From Halobacillus alkaliphilus (GTDB lineage Bacteria > Bacillota > Bacilli > Bacillales > Halobacillaceae), in NCBI RefSeq assembly GCF_900113125.1, contig NZ_FOOG01000030.1:1-49474 (forward strand): 49,474 nucleotides of DNA, written 5' to 3'. The position numbers and the translations under genes are program-made. The notes under the pieces are model-generated. The model did not search any database, had not been told where the DNA came from, and worked only from the letters and a program-made list of their open reading frames with translations. Below, in pieces: positions 8,086 through 15,699 of the stretch (its first letter is position 1; each line of letters begins with the position of its first letter).

Positions 8086-8259
8086 TTGGATTACAAAGCA
8101 CGCTTAGAGAAGCAGATTGAGGAACTTAGAATTCGGATGTATGATATATATAATCAGAATCCTACCGACGAAGAACTTGTTCAAATTTCTCAAGAGCTGG
8201 ATGATCTATTAAATAAATTCGGGAAGTATAAACGAAGTCTTCCATCCAATCAAAACTAG
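8086..8259 (+). CDS. Spo0E-family aspartyl-phosphate phosphatase
   Basis: This is a 57-residue protein starting at TTG 8086, chosen because AAAGGAG lies about eight bases upstream. The frame is open much further upstream but that extension is basic and has no ribosome site. It has two helices: LEKQIEELRIRMYDIYNQNPTDEELVQISQELDDLLNKF. The SQELD motif is the hallmark of the Spo0E/YisI/YnzD group, which dephosphorylate Spo0A~P and so delay sporulation. Its presence supports an endospore-forming host. Hairpins at 8320-8381 and 8401-8430 follow. Confidence 0.85.
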   Translation: MDYKARLEKQIEELRIRMYDIYNQNPTDEELVQISQELDDLLNKFGKYKRSLPSNQN

Positions 8260-8313
8260 GGACCTTTTCTTATGCTGCCAGCTTGATGTACTGAATAAGC
8301 TGTGGTAGGTTTA

Positions 8314-8388
8314 GGTTAATGCCACTTCAATGGTCGTATAATCGACTGCGGGAAACTTAACCATTTTCCATTGAAGTGGCAGTTTTTA
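8314..8388 (+). other. Structured intergenic hairpin, possible small RNA or terminator
   Basis: TGCCACTTCAATGG (8320-8333) pairs perfectly with CCATTGAAGTGGCA (8368-8381), followed by GTTTTTAAATTT. The 34-base loop holds a small internal hairpin (GTCG/CGAC) and TTAACC (8357-8362), which could pair with GGTTAA (8314-8319) just outside the stem and form a pseudoknot. Confidence 0.4.
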
Positions 8389-8400
8389 AATTTATGGACC

Positions 8401-8430
8401 ATCCTTTCCATCTTGGAAAGGATTTTTTTA
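8401..8430 (+). terminator. Rho-independent terminator downstream of the Spo0E-like gene
   Basis: ATCCTTTCCA (8401-8410) and TGGAAAGGAT (8414-8423) form a perfect 10-bp stem with a three-base loop, followed by T6. It lies 140 bases past the Spo0E-like stop and may instead end a small RNA from 8300-8390. Confidence 0.85.
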
Positions 8431-8510
8431 TGAGCAAATCCGGAAGAATCAGAGGGTTCATTTTTTAAAAAAGACTCTGTTAAATATCCGTGTTGATTTT
8501 ACAAAAAAGC

Positions 8511-8577
8511 TTCCGATACTTTAAGACTCAATTTCGAGATAAATTGGGTCCGTTATTCTATGTCGAAGAGGGCTGGT
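8511..8577. repeat. Solo A-type end of the dispersed palindromic repeat
   Basis: This region is close to the reverse complement of bases 105-165 (shared AAATTGGGTCCGTTA and GAGGGCTGG segments around the AAGACTCAATTTCGAG terminus). Similarity stops abruptly at about 8577, so only the outer 60-70 bases of an element remain. The rest of 8578-8876 shows nothing but the cre-like box and the CstA leader. Confidence 0.75.
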
Positions 8578-8754
8578 TTGAAACGCCAGGACTTTTTCAA
8601 TGGATTCTTTGCAATATTTTTAAATATTGAGGCTTAAGGAGCGAAAATATTTCCATGATTGGAAGCTTTCTTAATAGATGGATAGTAAGAACACTAGCTT
8701 GTGATTCAAGTGGAAAAATCCCCATTAATTCCCTATAAGATGGGCGGTCAGCAA

Positions 8755-8768
8755 TGTAAACGCTTTAG
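8755..8768 (+). promoter_or_regulatory. cre-like box upstream of the CstA-type gene
   Basis: TGTAAACGCTTTAG matches the CcpA consensus TGWAANCGNTNWCA at 12 of 14 positions, missing only the final CA. It lies about 110 bases before the start codon. CcpA repression of cstA is known in Bacillus subtilis, which makes the site plausible. Confidence 0.4.
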
Positions 8769-8876
8769 GAGTAAGAAAAAAAGGAGAAAAAAATAAATTT
8801 TCGGAATTTGGGTTGTCTTTCCTTGGTGGTCTCGCTAGAATACTCTTTATATTCATTTTTGAAAGGAGGCTCAGCG

Positions 8877-10322
8877 ATGGTCACATTTATCGCTTCCATT
8901 TTATTACTTATTGTTGGTTACACTGTTTACGCGAAGGTGGTGGAGCGAATTTTTGGTATTAATGATCAGCAGGAAACGCCTGCTTATACCAAAAATGATA
9001 GCTTCGATTTCATGCCTATGAGTTGGTGGAAAGCGAGCTTGATCCAGCTGCTTAATATTGCCGGGCTAGGCCCGATTTTTGGCGCTGTATTAGGAGCTTT
9101 ATACGGCCCTGTGGCATTTATATGGATTGTTGTAGGATCTATATTTGCAGGGGCTGTACACGATTATTTCTCTGGGATGCTTTCCCTTCGCCATAAAGGC
9201 GCTCAATATCCGGAATTGGTCGGTAAATATTTAGGCAAGCCGGTCAAAACGGTCATTAATTTACTTTCCATTGCTCTTATGGTGCTCGTCGCTGCAGCCT
9301 TTACGGCAGGACCAGCCCAGTTAATGGCCGAGGTAACGCCTCTTGGATTCTTAACATCGATTATTATTATCTTCGCTTATTTTTTGGTAGCCACCTTGCT
9401 GCCTGTAAATAAAGTTATTGGAAAAGTATATCCGATCTTTGGTGCTGTTTTAATCTTTATGGCTGTCTCTATAGGGATTGGGATTTTCTTTTTCGACCAA
9501 TCTATTCCCAACCTTACGCTAAGCAACCTGCACCCTCAAGAGCTGCCGGTTTGGCCTATGCTGATGGTCACAATTTCCTGCGGCGCGATCTCAGGATTCC
9601 ATAGTACACAAAGCCCGATCCTCGCTCGTACGTTGAAAAAAGAAAGCGAAGGACGTAAAGTTTTCTTCGGCGCAATGATTGCTGAAGGAATTATAGCTCT
9701 AATTTGGGCTGCCGCTGGAATGACGTTTTTCGGAAGTACAGGTGCTCTGCAAGCTGCGCTGGATGCAGGCGGACCAGCCGGTGTCGTAAACGAAATCAGC
9801 AGTACAACACTTGGTACCTTTGGAGGGGTTCTTGCCGTACTTGGTGTGATTATTCTGCCTATTACTACGGGGGATACCGCGCTGCGCTCTTCACGGATGA
9901 TGCTTGCAGATGCGGTGAAACCTCTTCTTAACAAAGAGCTGAATGGAAAATGGGTAACCGTACTATTCGCCATTCCTGTAGCTGTTCCAGCTTTCTTATT
10001 AACTCAGATGGATTACAGCTTTCTTTGGCGTTATGTAGGATGGTCTAACCAGGTAGTAGCCACTGTTATGCTGTGGACGGGGGCTATGTATTTGCTCAAG
10101 AACCATAAATTTCATTGGATCTGCAGTGTGCCTGCCTTATTCATGACGGCCGTAGTGGGTTCCTACATTTTCTATGCACCGGAAGGTTTTGGTCTGGCTT
10201 ACTCAACTTCCATGATTATTGGTGCGGTAATATGGACGGCCGTGGCCTTATGGTTCATTAGACAATTAGTGAAACAAAAACAAACGATAAATGAAAAAGT
10301 GGTCGCTAAAAAAGCGGGATAA
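8877..10322 (+). CDS. CstA-family carbon starvation transporter
   Basis: This is a 481-residue polytopic membrane protein with about 13 hydrophobic segments. It belongs to the CstA family, shown by the N-terminal YAKVVERIFGIND, MSWWKASLIQLLNIAGLGPIFGAVLGALYGP, GSIFAGAVHDYFSGMLSLRHKGAQYPELVGKYLG and the central SGFHSTQSPILARTLKKESEGRKVFFGAM motifs. Proteins of this family take up pyruvate and perhaps peptides when preferred carbon runs out. It belongs to the shorter class (about 480 residues) rather than the roughly 700-residue E. coli CstA. The ATG at 8877 follows AAAGGAGG; an in-frame extension upstream lacks a site. A cre-like box suggests glucose repression by CcpA. Confidence 0.9.
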   Translation: MVTFIASILLLIVGYTVYAKVVERIFGINDQQETPAYTKNDSFDFMPMSWWKASLIQLLNIAGLGPIFGAVLGALYGPVAFIWIVVGSIFAGAVHDYFSGMLSLRHKGAQYPELVGKYLGKPVKTVINLLSIALMVLVAAAFTAGPAQLMAEVTPLGFLTSIIIIFAYFLVATLLPVNKVIGKVYPIFGAVLIFMAVSIGIGIFFFDQSIPNLTLSNLHPQELPVWPMLMVTISCGAISGFHSTQSPILARTLKKESEGRKVFFGAMIAEGIIALIWAAAGMTFFGSTGALQAALDAGGPAGVVNEISSTTLGTFGGVLAVLGVIILPITTGDTALRSSRMMLADAVKPLLNKELNGKWVTVLFAIPVAVPAFLLTQMDYSFLWRYVGWSNQVVATVMLWTGAMYLLKNHKFHWICSVPALFMTAVVGSYIFYAPEGFGLAYSTSMIIGAVIWTAVALWFIRQLVKQKQTINEKVVAKKAG

Positions 10323-10337
10323 TTTAAAAAGAGAAGC

Positions 10338-10373
10338 AAAAAGCCGTTCCTGATTAGCATGGAACGGCTTTTT
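10338..10373. terminator. Bidirectional terminator between cstA-type gene and peroxiredoxin
   Basis: AAAAAGCCGTTCC (10338-10350) pairs with GGAACGGCTTTTT (10361-10373), loop 10, serving both convergent genes. Confidence 0.9.
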
Positions 10374-10386
10374 GTATGGATTATTT

Positions 10387-10893
10387 TTACTTAAGATTTT
10401 TTCTAATATACTGGATAATTTTACGGAGTTCCTTCGGATGAGGGCGGCCGAAAGGACTCGTCTGGCGCTGTTGATAAAGAAGTCTTCCATCTTCATCGGT
10501 TAAAAAATAGGCAGGCTCTCCATGGGTTCCATGGTCTTCATAAGGACTGTTTTCATCATGATAGTGAATACCGTATTTCTCTAGAAAATCCAGTTCCTGG
10601 TCGGCTAAAACTGGGAAGGTAAGGTCGTGTTTTTTTACCATATTCTTAAGACTGTCCCTATGATCTGCCGATATGGTCGTAAGGCGCACCTGATGTTTAT
10701 CGAAATAATCGCGACTTTCTTCTAGTTCTTTCAACTCTTCTACGCAGGCCGGGCACCAGGAGCCCCTAAAATAAATCAGCAAGTGCCAGTCTTCTCCGTT
10801 TTCATTAAGGAAACCTTTAAATGAAAAGTTTTTTCCGGAAACACCAGGCAGGGTGAAATCAGGAACTTGTTCGTTTAAGTTCAACGGACTCAT
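10387..10893 (-). CDS. Peroxiredoxin / thioredoxin-fold AhpC-TSA protein
   Basis: This 168-residue cytosolic protein of the AhpC/TSA thioredoxin fold begins with LNEQVPDFTLPGVSGKNFSF. The active site is FRGSWCPACVEEL with Cys47 and Cys50, a CxxC pair instead of the usual single peroxidatic cysteine followed by a distant resolving one. The conserved ISADH segment and FPVLADQELDFLEKYGI follow, and HGEPAYFLTDEDGRLLY supplies the cis-proline strand. It probably reduces peroxides or disulfides using thioredoxin. The ATG is preceded by AAGGAGGT. It stands alone; a second, longer relative lies at 48433-49086. Confidence 0.8.
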   Translation of the reverse strand: MSPLNLNEQVPDFTLPGVSGKNFSFKGFLNENGEDWHLLIYFRGSWCPACVEELKELEESRDYFDKHQVRLTTISADHRDSLKNMVKKHDLTFPVLADQELDFLEKYGIHYHDENSPYEDHGTHGEPAYFLTDEDGRLLYQQRQTSPFGRPHPKELRKIIQYIRKNLK

Positions 10894-11017
10894 GAGTTGA
10901 CCTCCTTACTTTATCTATTTCTTAATTATTACCCGTTCTTACAGAGCCTCACACAAGGTTTGTTATAAAATGGAAGTGGGAATGTGTAGTAGAGATAAGA
11001 ATGAAGGAGGAATAATC

Positions 11018-11644
11018 ATGAGTAAATTAAAAGCTTTGTTCATCAACACTTCATTAAAGAAATCTGAAGAACCATCCAATACGCAGGCACTTTGGGAAGA
11101 AGTAGAGAAAATTTACGATAAAAAAGAGGTAGAATATGAATCTCTTCGCTTGGCAGACTACCATATACCACCAGGTATCAGTGCAGACTTAGGTGGCGGA
11201 GATGAATGGCCGCAAGTATTAGAAAAGATAAAAGCATCCGATATTTTAATCGTTGGATCTCCTATTTGGCTGGGACAGCAAAGCAGCATTGCCACCACGT
11301 TAATTGAACGGTTGAATGGCAGCGGTGGTGAGACCAATGAAAAAGGTCAGCCTATTTTCTATAACAAAGTAGCGGGTATGGTCATTACCGGAAATGAAGA
11401 CGGGGCGAAGAAAGTGGCTGAAAGCGTTCTGTACAGGCTTGCTGCTCTTGGGTTTACCATCCCGCCAAACGTAGATGCCTACTGGGTAGGAGAAGCAGGT
11501 CCAGGACCATCTTATATGGAAGCAGAAGGCATACAAAATGACTTCACGAAAAGCCAAGTCACAAAGCTGGGATACAATACTACTCATCTGGCTGAAATAT
11601 ATCGAAATCATCCTATTCCTGCAGAAGGAAACACGACAGAATAA
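11018..11644 (+). CDS. NADPH-dependent FMN reductase / flavodoxin-like oxidoreductase
   Basis: This 208-residue protein has a flavodoxin-type alpha/beta fold. It shows LFINTSLKKSEEPSNT at the N-terminus (phosphate-binding loop for FMN), VGSPIWLGQQSSIATTLIERL near residue 82 and the later VAGMVITGNEDGAKKVAESVLYRLAALGF. Such enzymes use NAD(P)H to reduce flavin, quinones or azo and nitro compounds. The ATG at 11018 follows GAAGGAGGAATAATC; the upstream in-frame ATG at 10970 lacks a site. It is monocistronic with its own long terminator. Confidence 0.8.
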   Translation: MSKLKALFINTSLKKSEEPSNTQALWEEVEKIYDKKEVEYESLRLADYHIPPGISADLGGGDEWPQVLEKIKASDILIVGSPIWLGQQSSIATTLIERLNGSGGETNEKGQPIFYNKVAGMVITGNEDGAKKVAESVLYRLAALGFTIPPNVDAYWVGEAGPGPSYMEAEGIQNDFTKSQVTKLGYNTTHLAEIYRNHPIPAEGNTTE

Positions 11645-11657
11645 ACTAGTAATTATG

Positions 11658-11716
11658 AAAAGCAGTGCCGTTAAAGCGTTCACCATTGTTGGACCCACTT
11701 TAACGGTACTGCTTTT
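11658..11716 (+). terminator. Long-stem terminator after the flavodoxin-like gene
   Basis: A 19-base arm (11658-11676) pairs with 11698-11716 with a single wobble, loop 21, and ends in a T-run. It may also terminate the minus-strand thiamine operon, whose last stop is at 11735. Confidence 0.85.
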
Positions 11717-11734
11717 ATTGTAGAAGGGCGGATG

Positions 11735-12502
11735 TTAGAGCCGGAAGAACCTTGTAGTATTTTGATAAATTGTACTATACACCGTCTGAATAGGAAGTCT
11801 TTTAATTTCACTGATTTTGGAGATCGAGTCGTGTATCATTCCAGGATGAGTGAGTTTGCCCTTGAACGGTCCTTCAAACGGCCAGGGGCCATCCGTTTCA
11901 ACCATAATCCGATTTAGTGGATAAGCTTCGATCAAATTCATAGACTTAGACTTGTAGACACAATCTGGAGTAACCGATATATAATAGTGATTCTTAATCA
12001 AGGACTGTATTGTAGTGGAACTGCCTTTAAACCAGTGGAAGTGGGCATTTCTTATTCCATGTTTTTGTAACAGCCCGCAAACTAGATCGGCGTCTTCGTA
12101 GATAGCATGCAAAACAATAGGTTTGTCAAGCTCTGCAGCAAGCTTAATAAAGTATTCAAGCAATGTTACATAAGGACCCAAGTCTATAGACGGATCTTCT
12201 TTTCTTAAATAATAGGGGAGTCCGACTTCTCCAATTGCTGCAATTCTGTGTTTATACCTTCGAGCCAGAACAGTAATCTTTTGAATTTCTTCTTCAGAAG
12301 GAAGCGGCTGCTCTGGATGGTAACCAAGTGCCGGTTTAATTCTTTGATCATCCTGAGCGAGATTCAGATTCATGATTCCCGATTTGAGATCACTGGATAC
12401 AGTAATCATGGACGATAAATCTGTGTCTTCAAGGATCTTCAAGCGATTTTTCTTATTATATAGATCAAAATGAATGTGCGAGTCTATGATAGAATCAGTC
12501 AT
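11735..12502 (-). CDS. TatD-family metal-dependent hydrolase, last gene of thiamine-precursor operon
   Basis: This 255-residue TIM-barrel hydrolase has the full metal-ligand set of the TatD family: HxH at H9/H11 (DSHIHFD), E92 (IGEVGLPYY), H132 (IVLHAIYED), H156 (AHFHWFKGS) and D204 (VETDGPW). TatD proteins are usually DNases or act on small phosphoesters or amides. The ATG overlaps the ThiZ stop by four bases (ATGA), so it is translationally coupled to a TPP-riboswitch-controlled transporter. This context hints at a role in processing an imported pyrimidine, for instance deformylation, which YlmB performs in Bacillus subtilis. That role is my inference. Confidence 0.8.
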   Translation of the reverse strand: MTDSIIDSHIHFDLYNKKNRLKILEDTDLSSMITVSSDLKSGIMNLNLAQDDQRIKPALGYHPEQPLPSEEEIQKITVLARRYKHRIAAIGEVGLPYYLRKEDPSIDLGPYVTLLEYFIKLAAELDKPIVLHAIYEDADLVCGLLQKHGIRNAHFHWFKGSSTTIQSLIKNHYYISVTPDCVYKSKSMNLIEAYPLNRIMVETDGPWPFEGPFKGKLTHPGMIHDSISKISEIKRLPIQTVYSTIYQNTTRFFRL

Positions 12503-13236
12503 ACCAATACCTTCAATTCTTCAAAGATTTCTTTCTTCCATTTTAAGAATTCACGGGTAAGCATAAGAGAAGAGTGCCGAGGTCTGGCAAATGGTATGGT
12601 GAACTCTCTCTGGACCTTTGCCGGCCGGTCTGATAATACAATCACCCGGTCTGATAGAAATATAGCTTCCTCGATGTTATGGGTAACAAATAGAATAGAC
12701 CGCCTATGTTCCGTCCAAATAGACAAAAGCCATTCCTGCATGTCCATCCTGGTGAACTCATCTAAAGCGGAGAAAGGCTCATCTAAACAGATTAAGGATT
12801 GTGGACTGAGTAAGCTTCTTATGAAAGAAGCCCTTTGCTTCATCCCTCCTGATAATTGTGCCGGGTAGGCATGTTCATAGCCTTCAAGTCCTGCCTGTTG
12901 AATCATATTTAGAGCCTCCGATTTATTTGGTTGCTCAATAATCTCGCTGCTAAGGACGACGTTCTCAAGAATAGTGCGCCAGGGAAGGAGAGAGGGACTC
13001 TGCGGCATATAACTAATTCTGCCTTTTTCACCCGTAGTCCGCTCCCCATTGATGTAAATTTCCCCTGAATCAGGCCGATAGAGACCGCCGATTAAATGAA
13101 ACAGCGTGCTTTTTCCGCTTCCGGAAGGGCCCAGAATGGAAACGAATTCTCCATCTTGAATGGAGAAGCTCACATTTTGAAGAATAATAGAGGAATCAAA
13201 TGATTTTGTGAGCTGATCGACGACTAGTTTATTCAT
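12499..13236 (-). CDS. thiZ: ABC transporter ATPase for thiamine precursor (ThiZ)
   Basis: This 245-residue ATPase of the SsuB/TauB/ThiZ subfamily has Walker A GPSGSGKS at 36-43, Q-loop YMPQSPSLLPWRT, signature LSGGMKQR, Walker B LICLDEPFSALD and switch histidine in LFVTHNIEEA. It powers uptake of a pyrimidine precursor of thiamine (HMP or its formylamino form) with ThiX and ThiY. I start at the ATG 13236, seven bases from AGGAGGT; a GTG at 13245 lies within that site. It overlaps ThiX by eight bases and TatD by four. The assignment to thiamine rather than sulfonate rests on the TPP riboswitch and neighbouring genes. Confidence 0.88.
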   Translation of the reverse strand: MNKLVVDQLTKSFDSSIILQNVSFSIQDGEFVSILGPSGSGKSTLFHLIGGLYRPDSGEIYINGERTTGEKGRISYMPQSPSLLPWRTILENVVLSSEIIEQPNKSEALNMIQQAGLEGYEHAYPAQLSGGMKQRASFIRSLLSPQSLICLDEPFSALDEFTRMDMQEWLLSIWTEHRRSILFVTHNIEEAIFLSDRVIVLSDRPAKVQREFTIPFARPRHSSLMLTREFLKWKKEIFEELKVLV

Positions 13237-13999
13237 GAACACCACCTCCTTTTCTTTGCCAGCTTGTCATTCTTTTTTCCAGTAAATTAATAAGAAGGAA
13301 AAAAAGCAGGCTTAACCCCATAATCAAAAATATGGCAACAAAAACCCGATCTGTGCGAAAAGAGGAAGAAGCGAGTGTCATATACACTCCTATACCTTTA
13401 TTCGCTCCCAGCCATTCTGAAATTACAGCCCCCATGACACTATAAGCGGCTGATATTTTTACCCCTGAAAAAATGGAGGGGAGGGCGTTTGGCCATTCCA
13501 GCTTCCTGAAAATCTGCCCCTTCGTAGCCCCAGACATTTTCATATAATGCATCCATTCAGGGTTGGTCTGACGCAGGCCATCCATGGCTGCTATAGCTAT
13601 AGGAAAAAAGCAGACAAGTACGATAATAATTAATTTAGGTAAAGCCCCAAATCCAAACCATATAACAAGCAAGGGGGCAAGAACGATAATCGGGATGTTT
13701 TGGGACAAGATCAGCAAAGGATACAATGCCTCTCTTACTGATGGAAGCAGGTGAAGCAAGACCGCGAGTAACAGCCCGAAGCAAGCCCCAATCATAAAAC
13801 CGAGAAAAGTTAAACGAATGGTCGAAAAGAGGTGGGGAGCATAATCTGCCCAGCTGCTAATTCCAGTTTCCAAAATTAAGCTTGGCGGTGGTAAAAGCCA
13901 TTCTGGTATATCAAACCACCTGCTGCAGAGCTCCCATAAAAGAATGAAAAGGAGGAGAACCGCAACAGGTCTCCATCCTCTGATGAATCTTTGAGTCAT
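13229..13999 (-). CDS. thiX: ABC transporter permease for thiamine precursor (ThiX)
   Basis: This 256-residue permease has about six membrane segments. The cytoplasmic EAA loop that docks on the ATPase reads MKMSGATKGQIFRKLEWPNALPSIFSG, typical of the SsuC/TauC/ThiX group. An N-terminal helix precedes WLLPPPSLILETG, another group hallmark. The ATG overlaps the stop of the preceding gene as ATGA, so expression is coupled. The protein should form the membrane channel of the ThiXYZ importer. Confidence 0.88.
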   Translation of the reverse strand: MTQRFIRGWRPVAVLLLFILLWELCSRWFDIPEWLLPPPSLILETGISSWADYAPHLFSTIRLTFLGFMIGACFGLLLAVLLHLLPSVREALYPLLILSQNIPIIVLAPLLVIWFGFGALPKLIIIVLVCFFPIAIAAMDGLRQTNPEWMHYMKMSGATKGQIFRKLEWPNALPSIFSGVKISAAYSVMGAVISEWLGANKGIGVYMTLASSSFRTDRVFVAIFLIMGLSLLFFLLINLLEKRMTSWQRKGGGVHE

Positions 14000-14292
14000 A
14001 TTCGATATTTCGATGTTAAATCATCCATCGAAGCTCCTGATGGCTGATATAGAACCTTAATTTGCGAAATAACGTTGCTGCACCCTTTTTCAACCATAGC
14101 TTCATTCATTTGCTCAATTAAAGAAAAAATTTTGGAAAGATCTCCTTCGATCGTTGTTTCCAGAGGATGGACCTCGTATTTCAGTCCGGAATTTTCAATG
14201 AGTGAAATCGCATGATCCACATAAGGGATAACATCCTCGTTCTTCTTTGTTTTTGGTATGATTTGAATACTGACAAGTGAATTAGACAACAC
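13996..14292 (-). CDS. MTH1187/YkoF-type thiamine-binding protein (DUF77)
   Basis: This 98-residue protein begins SLVSIQIIPKTKKNEDVIPYVDHAISLIENSGL and has YEVHPLETTIEGDLSKIFSLIEQM, the standard layout of the MTH1187 family. In Bacillus subtilis the related YkoF binds thiamine or its hydroxymethylpyrimidine part. It has a GTG start 14292 with AAGGAGG upstream. Lying between ThiY and ThiX in a TPP-controlled operon fits a cytosolic pyrimidine-binding or chaperone role. Family membership is well supported; ligand identity is inferred. Confidence 0.85.
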   Translation of the reverse strand: MLSNSLVSIQIIPKTKKNEDVIPYVDHAISLIENSGLKYEVHPLETTIEGDLSKIFSLIEQMNEAMVEKGCSNVISQIKVLYQPSGASMDDLTSKYRI

Positions 14293-14303
14293 AATTTCCT
14301 CCT

Positions 14304-15299
14304 TTATTCTGGTAAAAATTCATTCGTAAATGCCTCTTCAGCATTCAGCTTTTCCTCTAGCAAGTCGTGGTTGTACATCCATTCAGCATAGTTGCTCCAG
14401 ACTTGTTCATTTTGGACACCCCACTGATCTGCATCTTCCTTATATTTAGGCGACAGCCATTCTTGACTGGCTTTTACTAACTCAGGATCGAGGTCCGGCA
14501 CAGCTTCAATGAGAATCTCAGCCGCCTGTTCGGGCTTTTCAATTGCATATTCGTATCCTTTTGAGACAGCAGCCATAAAGGCTTGTACGGTTTCGGGGTT
14601 CTCATTTATCATCGATTCGCTCGTCGTTAATACAGGTGTATAATAATCCAGTTTCTCAGAGTAGTCCGTTAGGTATTGCATATTAAGCTCTTGCCCGCGA
14701 AGTTCTGCTTCCACACCTGTCCATCCGTAATAAATCCAGGCAAAATCGATGTCCCTTTCCACGGCCGTGAAAAAGTCCGTATTTCCCATATTTACAATTT
14801 CAACCTCAGATACGTCAGCATTTTCTTTCTGCATAAGAGAAGAGAGAACCGCTTCTTCAACTGGAGCTCCCCAGCCTCCGTACGTCTTTCCTTCGTAATC
14901 AGCGGGAGAGGTAATATTTTTGTCTTTGGGTGACGCAAAACCTGAGGTATTATGCTGAATAATAGCTCCAATCGATACCACAGGAATGTCCTGAATACGA
15001 GCTTCTGTCAGTGTTTCTTGAGCACTGATGCCAAAGTCGGCTTTTTGGGAGGCGACGAGCTGATCGGCACCCGCTTCACCTGGAAGCATAATTTCTACAT
15101 CCAGCCCTTGCTCCTTAAAAAAACCTTCCGCCTGAGCCACATAGATACCTGTATGATTGGTATTAGGAGTCCAATCAAGTACCAGTTGAACCGAATTCGT
15201 TTCCTCTTGCTTCGCTGCAGCTTCTTCGCTGTTGCCGTCATTGGATGAGCACGCCGTTACTAACAAAGCGACTGTTAAGATGGTGATTAATTTTTTCAA
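14304..15299 (-). CDS. thiY: Thiamine-precursor-binding lipoprotein (ThiY)
   Basis: This 331-residue lipoprotein has a signal peptide ending in the lipobox LVTAC (Cys17) and an acidic linker. It then shows the NMT1/THI5-like periplasmic-binding fold: VLDWTPNTNHTGIYVAQAEGFFKEQGLDVEIM. This opening is characteristic of pyrimidine-binding proteins (ThiY). ThiY of Bacillus halodurans binds formylaminopyrimidine, a thiamine breakdown product. It heads the operon behind a TPP riboswitch at 15455-15545 and a terminator at 15388-15419. The remaining genes follow with short gaps or overlaps. Confidence 0.9.
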   Translation of the reverse strand: MKKLITILTVALLVTACSSNDGNSEEAAAKQEETNSVQLVLDWTPNTNHTGIYVAQAEGFFKEQGLDVEIMLPGEAGADQLVASQKADFGISAQETLTEARIQDIPVVSIGAIIQHNTSGFASPKDKNITSPADYEGKTYGGWGAPVEEAVLSSLMQKENADVSEVEIVNMGNTDFFTAVERDIDFAWIYYGWTGVEAELRGQELNMQYLTDYSEKLDYYTPVLTTSESMINENPETVQAFMAAVSKGYEYAIEKPEQAAEILIEAVPDLDPELVKASQEWLSPKYKEDADQWGVQNEQVWSNYAEWMYNHDLLEEKLNAEEAFTNEFLPE

Positions 15300-15387
15300 T
15301 TGATTCCCTCCATATTATATGTTCATCAAAGAGATTAATAGAAAATAGGGAGAATCGGCGAAGGTAAAACCAGAGCTTAATCCATAC

Positions 15388-15419
15388 AAAAAAGCACCCT
15401 GGTACCATACCTAGGGTGC
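15388..15419 (-). terminator. Riboswitch-controlled terminator upstream of thiY
   Basis: On the minus strand GCACCC/GGGTGC extends through GGTA/TACC with one bulged A, followed by a six-U run. It lies between the TPP aptamer and the thiY start, as expected for transcription attenuation. Confidence 0.9.
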
Positions 15420-15454
15420 ATATATAGTAATCGATCAGAAATATCGGCTACTTA

Positions 15455-15545
15455 TGTTTCCTACGCTGGTATCAACCAGTTCAGGTTCTAAGGGTCAGTA
15501 TCATAAAAGGATACAATCTCAACCAGCTACACTGGTCCCCCTACA
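15455..15545 (-). promoter_or_regulatory. TPP (THI-box) riboswitch
   Basis: The minus strand shows the conserved THI-box order: GGGGACCAGTG, then GGTTGAGA (variant of GGCTGAGA), then TGACCCTTAGAACCTGA, CTGGTTGATACCAGCGTAGGAA. The 5' and 3' parts frame a variable stem. It is placed upstream of thiY with a strong terminator following, so TPP should switch the operon off. Confidence 0.93.
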
Positions 15546-15699
15546 TTCAAACTATTCAATTTGATGAACAACGTTATACTATTAACTTTGCCATAACGTA
15601 GTAGATTAAGCAAGTATCCTAAGCCTATTCCTAGTAAACAGATAGGTTTTTTATGTTAAAATAAAAGAAATCGCTATTACAGAAAGGAAGTTCCTTTTT

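Noticed and set aside
8461-8510. Possible insertion-sequence end (AAAAAAGACTCTGTTAAATA)
   Set aside because: The segment resembles transposon ends seen in bacilli, but no inverted partner or transposase is visible nearby.
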